57,160 nt of DNA from Burkholderiaceae bacterium (GTDB taxonomy: Bacteria; Pseudomonadota; Gammaproteobacteria; Burkholderiales; Burkholderiaceae_E), in the NCBI GenBank assembly GCA_023954015.1, contig JAMLIS010000018.1:1-57160 (forward strand). The letters are read 5' to 3'. The position numbers and the translations under genes were made by a program. Shown here piece after piece: positions 16,859 through 26,110 of this stretch. The notes under the pieces are model-generated. The model saw only the letters and a program-made list of their open reading frames with translations, had not been told where the DNA came from and ran no database searches. The stretch's first letter is position 1. Each line of letters starts with the position of its first letter.

Positions 16859-17992
16859 CTACACCATCAGCGCGATCGTCCTGCGAAAGCGCGCGAGCGC
16901 GATCGCGAAAAACGCGATGCCGATTCCGCCGATCCAGGCGAACTGCGGCCAGACGATGTCGAAACCGGCGCCGCGATAGAGAATCGCCTGTGCGGCGGCC
17001 ACGAAGTGCGTGGTCGGCGCGAAGCGCATGATGTGCCGGATGAAGTCGGGCATGCTCTCCGCCGGACTCATGCCGCCCGAGAGCATCTGCAGCGGCATCA
17101 GCACGAGGATCAGCAGCAGCGCGAACTGCGGCATCGATCTCGTCATCGTCGCCATGAAGATGCCGATCGAGGACATCGCGAACAGGCTCAGCGCGGCGCA
17201 CGCGAGGAAAAGCGTCACCGACCCCTCGATTCCGACCTGCAGTGCCTGCTGCACGACGAGCTTCAGCGAGAGCGCGACCGCGACGATCACGACCAGGCCC
17301 ATCGACCACAGCTTCGCGATCATGATCTCGGCCGGAGTCACCGGCATCACCAGCAGGTGCTCGATCGTGCCGTGTTCACGCTCGCGGATCAGCGCGGCGC
17401 CGGTCAGCAGGATCGCGACCATCGATACGTTGTTGATGATCGCCATCACCGAGCCGAACCACGCGCCGGCGAGTGTCGGGTTGAAGCGCGCGCGCAGCGC
17501 CAGGCTGACCGGCGGGGGCGGCGTGCCTGAATGGCGGCGCAGGAAGCCCTCGATCTCGCCCAGCGCGATCGCCTGGATGTAGCCGCTGCCGGTGAACGCC
17601 TGGCCCACCCGCGTCGCATCGACGTTCAACTGCAGCGTCGCGCCGCGCCGGCCGAGCACGTCGCGCTGGAAGTCCGGCGGGATGTCGAGCACGAAGGTGT
17701 ATTCGCCGCTGTCCATCCCGGGGTCGACCTCGGCGAGGCTCACCAGTTTCGGTCGGGTGAACTGCGGCGGAAAGAATGCCGAGACGATCCGCGCCGACAG
17801 CGACGAGGCATCCTCGTCGACGATCGCGATCGATGCACGGTTCAGGGTCTCCGGACTGGCGGTCGCACTCGTGTAGACCGACACCGTGAAGACGTAGACG
17901 ACGAAGACCAGCATGATCGGGTCTCGCCACAGGCTCCACAGCTCCTTCACGCCGAGCCGGTAGACGTTCGTCGCGAAGCGCAGGCGGTCCAT
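16859..17992 (-). CDS. ABC-2 type permease, YhhJ-like
   Basis: A 377-residue membrane subunit with one N-terminal transmembrane helix, a periplasmic domain (residues 45-175) and five C-terminal helices (from about residue 178), including the ABC-2 signature LIREREHGTIEHLLVMPVTPAEIMIAKL. It matches YhhJ, the third gene of the yhiI-rbbA-yhhJ efflux operon. Its start directly abuts the RbbA-like stop. It is intact, but the ATPase and adaptor genes upstream are damaged, so the exporter is probably not functional as encoded here. Confidence 0.85.
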   Translation of the reverse strand: MDRLRFATNVYRLGVKELWSLWRDPIMLVFVVYVFTVSVYTSATASPETLNRASIAIVDEDASSLSARIVSAFFPPQFTRPKLVSLAEVDPGMDSGEYTFVLDIPPDFQRDVLGRRGATLQLNVDATRVGQAFTGSGYIQAIALGEIEGFLRRHSGTPPPPVSLALRARFNPTLAGAWFGSVMAIINNVSMVAILLTGAALIREREHGTIEHLLVMPVTPAEIMIAKLWSMGLVVIVAVALSLKLVVQQALQVGIEGSVTLFLACAALSLFAMSSIGIFMATMTRSMPQFALLLILVLMPLQMLSGGMSPAESMPDFIRHIMRFAPTTHFVAAAQAILYRGAGFDIVWPQFAWIGGIGIAFFAIALARFRRTIALMV

Positions 17993-20400
17993 CTATTCCT
18001 GCCTGCGAAGCAGCGCGATCGAAGCGCCCAGGATCACCGGAATCGCGATCAGCAACGGCCACAGCGCACCGGCGAGATCGTCGAAGCCCAGTGCCTTGTT
18101 GAACACGCCGCGGCTGATGTTCAGGAAGTACGTCGTCGGATAGATGCCGCCGATGAAGGCGCCGAAGCCTTCGAGCGACGATACCGGGTCGATCATTCCG
18201 GAATACGAGATCGCCGGCAGCAGCGTGCCGATCATCGTCAGGAACATCGCCGCGACCTGGCTTTTCGTGAACGCCGAGGCGAACAGGCCCAGACCGGTCG
18301 CGCATACGCTGTAGAGAACGGCGGCAACGAGAAGGACGGCGAGGCTGCCCTTGATCGGCACGCCGAAGAGCGTGATCGCCATCGTCACCAGCAGCGCGAA
18401 GTTCAGCACCGACAGCGCGATGTACGGCAGCTGCTTGCCGAGCAGGAACTCGCTGCGCGTCACCGGCGTCACGTACAGGTTGACGATCGACCCCAGCTCC
18501 TTCTCGCGCACGACCGACAGCGCCGCGAGCATCGCCGGGATCATCATCAGCAGGATCGGAATCATGGCCGGCACCATCGCCGGCAGGCTCTTCACTTCCG
18601 GGTTGTAGCGAAAGCGCGTCTCGATCGCCGGCACGGCGCGTGCCGCGTCGCGTCCGGCGCCCGGTGCAGCGATCGACGCGAGCCAGCTCTGGTGCATGCC
18701 CTGGACATACCCCTGGATGGTCTCGGCGCGCATCGGCATCGCGCCGTCGATCCATGCGCCGATCTGCACCGGCCTTCCGCGCGCGACGTCGCGGGCGAAG
18801 CCGGGCGGGATCTCGAGTGCCAGCGCGAGTTCGCCGTTTCGCATCCGGCGATCGAGCTCGGCGTGGTCGGCGATCGTCGGATGCTCGACGAAATACGCCG
18901 ATCCTGCCAGGTTCGACGTGTAGTCCCGGCTCGTCGCCGTGCGGTCGTGATCGATCACCGCGAAGGACAGCGAATCGATGTCCATCGAGATCCCGTAGCC
19001 CATGATGAACATCAGCACGACGCTGCCGGCAAGGGCGAGCGTCGCGCGCAGCGGATCGCGCCACAGTTCGAGCGCTTCGCGGCGCGTGTAGCTCAGCGCG
19101 CGCCTCGGGCTGAAGAAGCCCGCCGTAGTCACCGTGCGCGATGCGGCGGCCGGCGCGACCGTGGCAACGGGCGCCGCGAGCGTGCCGGAGGGTGTCTCGC
19201 CGGCGTCGTTCATCGCGTCCTTCAGGTACGCGATGAACGCCTGCTCGAGCGTACGGGTGCCGCGCCGCTCGACGAGCTCGGCCGGCTTCCCGCTGGCCAG
19301 TACCTTGCCCGCGTGCATCAGCGAGATCCGGTCGCAACGCTCGGCCTCGTTCATGAAGTGGCTCGAGATGAAGATCGTCACCTGGTCGGCGCGTGCGAGG
19401 TCGATCAGCAATTGCCAGAACCGGTCGCGAGCGATCGGATCGACCCCCGACGTCGGCTCGTCGAGAATGAGCAGTTCCGGCTCGTGCACCATCGCGACCG
19501 CGAGGCTCAGGCGCTGGCGGATCCCCAGCGGCAGGCTGCCGGGCAGCGCGTTGCGCGCGCCGGCGAGGTCGAAGCGCCCGATCATCGCTTCGACGCGCGC
19601 GGCGATGCGCTCGGGCGCAACGTGGAACAGTCGTGCGTGCAGGACGAGGTTCTGCTGCACGGTGAGCTCGGCATAGAGCGAGAAGCTCTGCGACATGTAG
19701 CCGACGCGCCGGCGGGCCTCGATGTCGTGCGGGTCGACCTCCTCGCCGAAGAGCCGCGCCTGGCCTTCGCTCGCCGGCAGCAGGCCGGTGAGCATCTTCA
19801 TCGTCGTCGTCTTGCCGCAACCGTTCGAGCCGAGAAAGCCGAAGATCTCGCCGCGCAGAATCCGGAACGAGACGCTGTCGACTGCAACGAAGTCGCCGAA
19901 GCGCCGCGTCAGGTTCCTCGCCTCGATCGCGATTTCACGGCCGTCGCCCGAAGCGGCGTCATCGCATTCGCCGTAGTCGAAGGGCGGCACGACGACCGGA
20001 CGGTGATCGCGTCGCCGATCCTGCGGCAGCAGCGCGATGAACGCGGCCTCGAGCGAGCGCGTTGCGGTGCGCTGGCGGATCTGCGCCGGCGCTCCGCTCG
20101 CCAGCACCGCACCGGCGTCCATGGCGATCAGCCAGTCGAAGCGCTCGGCCTCCTCCATGTAGGCGGTGGCGACGATCACGCTCATCGCTTCGCGCTCGCC
20201 CCGGATGCGGTCGATCAGGTCCCAGAACTGGCTGCGTGCCAGTGGATCGACCCCCGTCGTGGGCTCGTCGAGAATCAACAGGTCGGGATCGTGGATCAGC
20301 GCACAGCACAATCCGAGCTTCTGTTTCATGCCGCCCGACAGCTTGCCGGCGGGCCGATCGAGGAAGGCGAAGAGGTCGGTGCTTTTCGTCAGTTCGTCGC
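17993..20400 (-). pseudogene. rbbA: RbbA-like ABC ATPase-permease fusion, 5'-truncated
   Basis: About 800 residues match the ribosome-associated/transport ATPase RbbA, from [10 protein letters not shown] just before the first LSGGMKQK signature to the C-terminal LLRRQE. The second nucleotide domain (GSNGCGKTT Walker [20 protein letters not shown]) and the ABC-2 membrane domain are complete. The first nucleotide domain lacks its N-terminal part, including Walker A and the Q-loop, about 130 residues by comparison with E. coli RbbA. The upstream frame is the HlyD gene in another frame, so no proper start exists. It is a deletion product rather than a natural gene fusion. Confidence 0.75.
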
Positions 20401-20766
20401 GGCAGCGGCGATGTCGCTCTCGCGCATCGCGACCTGTGCGATGGCGGTGTCGACGCTGCTCGCCGCCTGGGCCTTCGCGGCGCGCGCTTCGTCGAGTTGC
20501 GCACGCAGGCTGTCGACCTGCATTCTCGCGAGCACGTCGCCCGAATCGACGAAATCGCCTTCGTTCACCAGGATCTCGTCGATGCGTCCGCCGATCCGTG
20601 CGGCAACGTCGATTTCGGTCGCCTCGATGCGACCGTTTCCGCTGATCAACCCGGAATCGTCGTCGTCGGCCGCGTATCGCTGCCAACCGTAGAGGCCGGC
20701 GATCGCGACCGCGCCGACGACGATCGAGCCGACCAGTATCCTGCCGAGCGCCCGTCCCATCTCCAC
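20389..20766 (-). pseudogene. HlyD-family membrane-fusion protein, 3'-truncated
   Basis: A 125-residue fragment. It has an N-terminal anchor helix (residues 8-28), the biotinyl-like segment [39 protein letters not shown], then the start of the coiled coil ([25 protein letters not shown]). Typical relatives have about 330-350 residues. It ends in a TGA about 10 bases after the point where RbbA similarity begins in another frame. The downstream hairpin half, second biotinyl half and barrel are missing. Confidence 0.75.
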
Positions 20767-20981
20767 TCCTTCGCCGCCGACCGCGGCAATCCTGGGCGGC
20801 GGGCAGCGGATGCCGGCGCGGCACGGTCATGATCGCCGATCTCGCCGGGACGATCGGGTTCGCGCTACCGGGAATCCGCCAGTTTCGACGAAAGCGGTAA
20901 GGCACCGCAACCGGGAGCGGTTCTTGCAACGGACGATGCGACACGGCGATGACACCATCGCCCGAGAGGGAGACGCCGGCG

Positions 20982-21785
20982 ATGGATTCGACGAATCACC
21001 AACGGAACGACCGCGCACCCCTTGCGCGCGAACGGAGTGGAGTGCTTCGCAGCGGAGCGATGCTGCTGCTCGCGGTGGCCCAGCCGATCGCCGGGCGTCT
21101 CGGCCACCGCACGGGCGGCGCAAGTTCGATCGAGGCACGCTCCGATGCGGTGCGCGGGCCCGTCACGCCGCCCAAGGGCGCCTTCGCGATCTGGGGACCC
21201 ATCTTCTTCGGCAACGTGTGGCTGGCATGGCAGGCCTGCACCCGGGTCGACCGCGCCAGCGCCGCCGAGCGCCGCATTGCATGGCTCAACAGCGCGGCCT
21301 TTGCCGCCAATTCCGCGTGGAGCCTGCAGGCACAGCGGCGCGGCCTGGGCTGGCCGAGCCTGGCCATCATCGGCACCGGCACCGCAGCCGCAACCGCGGC
21401 GATGCTCGAGGCCGAAGGCGCGACCCACCCCACGCGTTTCACGCGTCTGGCCGCGCAGACCAGCGGGCCGCTTGCCGGCTGGCTCACCGTTGCCACTGCA
21501 ACCCACGTCGACGCCACGCTGACCACGGTGCGCGGCCGCCCCGCGCCTGCCGCGGCGCAGCGCCGCGCCGTCGCGCTGATCGGCGCCGCCAGCGGCGCTG
21601 CCGCACTGCTCGCGCGGGCCGGCCGCGGCAACGCAGGCTATGCGGCGGCAGCGGGGTGGGGCCTGGGCGCGATCACGTGGCGTAGCGCACGCGAGGGTCG
21701 ACCGCAGGTGGCCGCTGCGGCTGCCGCCGGTCTCGGGATCGTGCTGCTGGCCTGCCTGCGCGCTCGGCGCCGCCCGCTTCGGTAA
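20982..21785 (+). CDS. Multi-pass membrane protein, TspO-like
   Basis: About 267 residues with seven to eight hydrophobic segments and the opening [22 protein letters not shown], which resembles TspO/MBR tryptophan-rich sensory proteins, though it is longer and poor in tryptophan. The ATG at 20982 is preferred over 20949 because GGGAG lies 9 bases upstream. Function is unknown; relatives bind porphyrins or act in stress responses. It is transcribed away from the broken efflux operon. Confidence 0.55.
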   Translation: MDSTNHQRNDRAPLARERSGVLRSGAMLLLAVAQPIAGRLGHRTGGASSIEARSDAVRGPVTPPKGAFAIWGPIFFGNVWLAWQACTRVDRASAAERRIAWLNSAAFAANSAWSLQAQRRGLGWPSLAIIGTGTAAATAAMLEAEGATHPTRFTRLAAQTSGPLAGWLTVATATHVDATLTTVRGRPAPAAAQRRAVALIGAASGAAALLARAGRGNAGYAAAAGWGLGAITWRSAREGRPQVAAAAAAGLGIVLLACLRARRRPLR

Positions 21786-21879
21786 TCGCCGCCAGACCCC
21801 GCCGTGCCGTAAGATCGCCGGTACACGTGCCCATGCGGGCCGGGGGTCATCCGTCTGCCAACGACAAGGAGAACAGACC

Positions 21880-22893
21880 GTGAGACGCAGAAGCTTCAAC
21901 GCAGCCATGCTGGCGGGCGCCGGCGTTGCCCTGCTGGGAGTCGGCGGCCGGCTTTCGGCCGCCGAGAAAACGTTCATTACGATCGGCACCGGTTCCACCA
22001 GCGGGTTGTACTACCCCACCGGGGTAGGCATGGCGAAGATCCTCAACGATGCGGGAATCGACGTTCGCGCCAACGCCCGTTCCACCGGCGCATCGGTATA
22101 CAACTGTCGCGCAGTCGGCAGCGGCGAACTGCAGATGGGGATCACGCAGAACAACATCGCCTATTACGCCTACAACGGGACCGGCGTCGAGGCCTTCAAG
22201 GACAAGCCGATCAAGAACCTGCGCGGCCTCACGATGCTGTACCCCGAGGTGATCCAGATCCTGGCGCGCAAGGATGCCGGCATCAAGACCGTCGGCGACA
22301 TGAAGGGCAAGCGCGTCTACGTGGGCGACATCGGTTCCGGCACCGAACAGGACGTGCTGAACATCTTCGGTGTCTACGGACTGAAGCTCGACGACCTGAA
22401 GACCGCGGTGCGCGGCAGTTCGGGCAACGCCGTCGACCTGCTGCGCGACAACAAGATCGACGCCATGTTCTACACCGTCGGCATCGGCGCGTCGGCGATC
22501 ACCGAGGCGGCACAGACCGTCGACATCGATCTGATACAGATCCCGGCCGACCAGGTGGCGCAGCTGCACAAGAAGTATCCGTTCTACACGGCGATCACCG
22601 TGCCGGCGAACACGTATCCGAAGATCGATCACGAGGTTTCGACGATCACCACGCAGGCGATGATGATCGTCGAGCAAAAACTGCCGGACGACGTCGTCTA
22701 CGAATTCATGAACACGATCTTCGGCAAGCACCTGCAGCAGTTCTACAACGACGTTCAGAATCCGAACCTGAAGAAGTACTTCAAGGTCGAGACCGCGCTC
22801 GACGGCATGCCGATCCCGGTTCATCCGGGCGCGATCCGGTTCTTCAAGGAGAAAGGCGTCCAGGTGGCAAGCGACCTGGTTCCGAAAGGCTGA
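21880..22893 (+). CDS. TRAP transporter substrate-binding protein, TAXI family
   Basis: A 337-residue periplasmic binding protein with a GTG start at 21880 (AAGGAG 8 bases upstream). It has a signal peptide (RRRSFNAAMLAGAGVALLGVGGRLSAAE). The body has TAXI-family blocks: ITIGTGSTSGLYYPTGVGMAKIL, KGKRVYVGDIGSGTEQDVLNI and IDAMFYTVGIGASAITEAA. TAXI proteins deliver small organic acids, often dicarboxylates or glutamate-like ligands, to a 12-helix fused permease, which is the next gene. The presence of both genes makes a complete transporter. Confidence 0.92.
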   Translation: MRRRSFNAAMLAGAGVALLGVGGRLSAAEKTFITIGTGSTSGLYYPTGVGMAKILNDAGIDVRANARSTGASVYNCRAVGSGELQMGITQNNIAYYAYNGTGVEAFKDKPIKNLRGLTMLYPEVIQILARKDAGIKTVGDMKGKRVYVGDIGSGTEQDVLNIFGVYGLKLDDLKTAVRGSSGNAVDLLRDNKIDAMFYTVGIGASAITEAAQTVDIDLIQIPADQVAQLHKKYPFYTAITVPANTYPKIDHEVSTITTQAMMIVEQKLPDDVVYEFMNTIFGKHLQQFYNDVQNPNLKKYFKVETALDGMPIPVHPGAIRFFKEKGVQVASDLVPKG

Positions 22894-22916
22894 ACCGGGA
22901 GCCGTTCGACACTTCG

Positions 22917-22951
22917 AAACCCCGGCCGCCGCACAGGCAGTCGGGGTTTTT
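22917..22951 (+). terminator. Rho-independent terminator between TRAP binding protein and permease
   Basis: An 8-base stem pairs AAACCCCG (22917-22924) with CGGGGTTT (22942-22949), with a 17-base loop and a run of T after it. It lies between the TAXI gene and the permease, so it probably lowers permease expression relative to the binding protein, as is common in transport operons. The sequence shows the structure; the attenuation role is inferred. Confidence 0.75.
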
Positions 22952-23017
22952 GCGTTGCCTGGGCCAGGCAGATGACGAAACGGGCGCGTGCAGGCCGAAG
23001 AAGAAACGGAGACGGGG

Positions 23018-25066
23018 ATGGCCGAACGAGAAGCAGCCGACGTAGCGAACGCGCACGAAGCAGCGGAACTCGTCAAGGCGAGCGATCACGGCGCGCGCGA
23101 TCCGCGCCATGCGTGGCAGCGCTGGATGCTCGCGCTCATCGCCGTCGGCTGGAGCCTGTTCCAGGTGTACGCGAGCTATGCCGGCACGATCAACACGCAG
23201 ATCACCGGCGCGATCCACCTCGCGTTCGGCTTCGCGCTCGCCTTTCTCGCGTTTCCACGCAAGAAGGGCCGCAAGGACACGATCCCTTGGTACGACTGGC
23301 TGCTCGCCGCTGCCGGCGTCGCGACATCGCTCTACATCGTCGACAACTACTACGACATCGTCGCGGTGCAGGGCGGCGTGCCCACGGTGCGCGACGTATG
23401 GGTCGGAAGCCTGCTGCTGGCGGTGCTCGCGATCGCCGCGGCACGCATCATCGGCTACGCCTTGCCGGCCATCGCCATCCTGGCGATCCTCTATGGTGTC
23501 ACCGGGCCGGCCGGCGTCATACACGCCACGCCGCCCGAGCTCCTGCAGCTGCACAACGGCTACAGCTGGCAGCAGATCGTGCAGCAGCTCTACATCACCG
23601 AGGAGGGGGTCTGGGGCACGCCGATCCGCGTGTCGGCGACCTTCGTGTTTCTCTTCGTGCTGTTCGGCTCGCTGCTCGACAAGGCGGGGGCCGGGCAGTA
23701 CTTCGTCGACCTGGCGTATAGCGGCCTGGGCACGTTCCGTGGCGGGCCGGCCAAGGCGTCGGTGATCGCGAGCCTGCTGACCGGAGTCATTTCCGGCTCT
23801 TCGGTCGCCAACGTCGTCACCACGGGCACGTTCACGATCCCGCTGATGAAGAAAGCGGGTTACCCGGCAGTGAAGGCGGGGGCCACCGAGTGCGCCTCGT
23901 CGGTGAACGGGCAACTGATGCCGCCGGTGATGGGGGCCGCCGCCTTCATCATGGCGGTGTTCCTCGACATCCCGTATTCGCAGCTCATCGTCTACGCGAT
24001 CGTGCCGGCGGTGCTCACGTACGTCGGCCTCTTCTACCTGGTGCACCTCGAGGCGCTCAAGCTCGGCCTGCAGGGCGTGCCGCGCGCCGAACTGCCGCCG
24101 TTCTGGCCGACGTTCCGGCGCGGCTTCCACTATCTGCTGCCGGTGGCGTTCCTGCTCTACGAGTTGATGTGGGTCAAGTTGACGCCCGAGCGCAGTGCGC
24201 TCAATGCCACCTTTGCGCTGATCGTCCTGATCCTGGCCCAGGAGGCGATCCGGGGCGCGCGAAGCGGCACCGGGCCGATCGCCGGGCTGTGGAACGGCGT
24301 CAAGCTGACTTTCACCGGCTTCGAGGTCGGTGCGCGCAACATGACGACGATCGCCGTGGCCACCGCCGCCGCCGGCATCATCGTCGGCATGGTCACGATG
24401 ACCAACCTCGGGTACGGGCTGACGCAGATCATCGGCGCGGTATCGGGCGGCAACATCTGGATCGTGCTCGTCATGGCGATGATCACGTCGCTCATTCTCG
24501 GCGTCGGCCTGCCCACCACCGCGAACTACATCGTGATGGCGGCGCTGGTGGTGCCGGTGATCGTCAACCTGTCCGATGCTGCCGGCATCGCCGTGCCGCT
24601 GGTCGCGGTGCACATGTTCGTCTTCTATTTCGGCATCCTCGCCGACGATACGCCGCCTGTCGGCCTGGCGGCGTACGCGGCGGCGGCGATCTCGCGTGCC
24701 GACCCGATCGCCACCGGCATCCAGGGCTTCGTCTACGACATGCGTACGGCGATCCTGCCGTTCATGTTCTTCTTCAATCCGCAGCTTCTGCTGTACGACG
24801 TGACCAGCTGGTGGACGCAGGCCGGGGTGCTGCTCACCGCGCTGATCGGCATGCTCGCCTTCGTCTCGGCCACGCAGGGGTATTTCACCGCGAAGCTGGG
24901 GTGGCCCGAAAGAGCGGCGCTGCTCGCCGCTGCGCTGCTGCTGATCAAGCCGGGCAGCGTATCGGACCTGATCGGGCTCGCATTGGTGGCGCTCGTCTAT
25001 CTCGTGAATCGATGGCGCACGGTGCGCAGCGATCACCGCCCGCCCGGTGCGCCGGCCGATGGATGA
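23018..25066 (+). CDS. TRAP transporter fused permease (4TM/12TM)
   Basis: About 682 residues joining the small and large TRAP membrane subunits, with roughly 16-18 hydrophobic segments. ASLLTGVISGSSVANVVTTGTFTIPLMKKAGY and ILGVGLPTTANYIVMAALVVPVI are the two DctM hallmark stretches. ATG 23018 is taken because GGAGA lies just upstream; a GTG at 22988 would add ten residues. It partners with the TAXI protein, forming a sodium-driven organic-acid importer. Confidence 0.92.
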   Translation: MAEREAADVANAHEAAELVKASDHGARDPRHAWQRWMLALIAVGWSLFQVYASYAGTINTQITGAIHLAFGFALAFLAFPRKKGRKDTIPWYDWLLAAAGVATSLYIVDNYYDIVAVQGGVPTVRDVWVGSLLLAVLAIAAARIIGYALPAIAILAILYGVTGPAGVIHATPPELLQLHNGYSWQQIVQQLYITEEGVWGTPIRVSATFVFLFVLFGSLLDKAGAGQYFVDLAYSGLGTFRGGPAKASVIASLLTGVISGSSVANVVTTGTFTIPLMKKAGYPAVKAGATECASSVNGQLMPPVMGAAAFIMAVFLDIPYSQLIVYAIVPAVLTYVGLFYLVHLEALKLGLQGVPRAELPPFWPTFRRGFHYLLPVAFLLYELMWVKLTPERSALNATFALIVLILAQEAIRGARSGTGPIAGLWNGVKLTFTGFEVGARNMTTIAVATAAAGIIVGMVTMTNLGYGLTQIIGAVSGGNIWIVLVMAMITSLILGVGLPTTANYIVMAALVVPVIVNLSDAAGIAVPLVAVHMFVFYFGILADDTPPVGLAAYAAAAISRADPIATGIQGFVYDMRTAILPFMFFFNPQLLLYDVTSWWTQAGVLLTALIGMLAFVSATQGYFTAKLGWPERAALLAAALLLIKPGSVSDLIGLALVALVYLVNRWRTVRSDHRPPGAPADG

Positions 25067-25195
25067 CTCCGACCGACGTGGGGAGGGCAGCTACGTCCCG
25101 ACCAGCCAGATCACGATCCCAGCCGCGCCGCGAGGATGTTCGCGTCGCATCGTGTTGCAGATCCGTTTCCTGTCCGACGATTCGTGGGAGATTGC

Positions 25196-25747
25196 ATGAC
25201 GCCTCTTTTCCGACGTACCACGGTGGTGCTCGCCTTCGGTATCGCGTCCGCGCTCACCGCCGCGCACGCGCAGACGCTGCCGCAGCGCAAGCCGGGCCTT
25301 TGGGAGGTCAAGATCCAGATGCAGGGGATGCTCGCTGAAATGCAGAAGCAGATGCAGGCCGCGCTGGACGGCATGAACCCTGCGCAGCGCAAGCAGCTCG
25401 AGCAGATGATGAAGCAGCAGGGGATGGCCGACCTCTCGGGTCCTCACCGGTACTGCCTGACTCCCGAACAGGCTGCACGCGAGGCGCTGGCGTCGCCGGA
25501 CCCCGAACTCGACTGTACGCACAAGCTCAGCCCGGTGTCATCGAGCGAGGCGAAGTTCAGTTTTTCCTGCACCGGTCGCGACGGCAAGACGACCGGGACC
25601 GGGCGCATCTGGAACATGAGTCCGGAGCGCTACCAGATGGAGATGACGATGAAGGGGAATACGCCGGCCGGCCCGCAGGAGATGCAGATGGAACACTCGG
25701 CGCGTTGGCTGGGCAGCGACTGCAAAGGCACGAAGCCGATGCAATAG
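25196..25747 (+). CDS. DUF3617 exported protein
   Basis: A 183-residue protein with a cleavable signal peptide (residues 1-25, ending AAHAQ). The DUF3617 layout follows: RKPGLWEVKIQMQGM, a methionine- and glutamine-rich helix, CLTPEQA, then CTHKLS and FSCTGRDGKTTGTGRI with paired cysteines that may form disulfides. This family is common in betaproteobacteria and has no known function. It is separated by about 130 bases from the TRAP permease and may have its own promoter. Confidence 0.8.
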   Translation: MTPLFRRTTVVLAFGIASALTAAHAQTLPQRKPGLWEVKIQMQGMLAEMQKQMQAALDGMNPAQRKQLEQMMKQQGMADLSGPHRYCLTPEQAAREALASPDPELDCTHKLSPVSSSEAKFSFSCTGRDGKTTGTGRIWNMSPERYQMEMTMKGNTPAGPQEMQMEHSARWLGSDCKGTKPMQ

Positions 25748-25761
25748 CGCCGACGAGCGCC

Positions 25762-26109
25762 TCAGTGGCGGGCCGTCACCTTCGCAACGAACTCGGCGAC
25801 CGCCTCGATCTGCTGCGGGGTCAGCTGACCGTCGAAGCTCGGCATGACGCCGACGCCGTCGCGCACCGCACGGACGACCCTTTCCCTGTCGGGCGCGAGC
25901 TCGTCGAGTGACGGCCCGACCGCTCCGGTGGCGCCGGCTGCCTGCAGCGTATGGCACAAGGCGCACGAGGGCTGCGCGATCTTCGTGAACACCTCGAGGC
26001 CGAGGTCGTCGGCCAGCGCGGCGCCCGATACGACGAGCGAGAGCGCCACGACGATCGCCCGGCAGCGCATCGAACGACCCATCGGGCGATGCCGCCGGCG
26101 CGGGCTCAT
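25762..26109 (-). CDS. sorB: Sulfite dehydrogenase cytochrome c subunit (SorB-like)
   Basis: A 115-residue periplasmic c-type cytochrome with one haem motif CALCH (residues 49-53) and a distal Met in VGVMPSFDG. The hydrophobic segment VVALSLVVSGAALA suggests export. The precise start (26109, 26082 or 26070) is unclear because no site has a strong ribosome-binding motif. It follows the molybdenum subunit with one base between the genes, as in SorAB of sulfur-oxidising bacteria, and passes electrons from sulfite to the respiratory chain. Confidence 0.82.
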   Translation of the reverse strand: MSPRRRHRPMGRSMRCRAIVVALSLVVSGAALADDLGLEVFTKIAQPSCALCHTLQAAGATGAVGPSLDELAPDRERVVRAVRDGVGVMPSFDGQLTPQQIEAVAEFVAKVTARH

Positions 26110-26110
26110 C

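Noticed and set aside
20400..20944. N-terminal 180 residues of a 983-residue RbbA frame
   Set aside because: They are arginine-rich shadow sequence of the HlyD gene in another frame, not protein homologous to RbbA.
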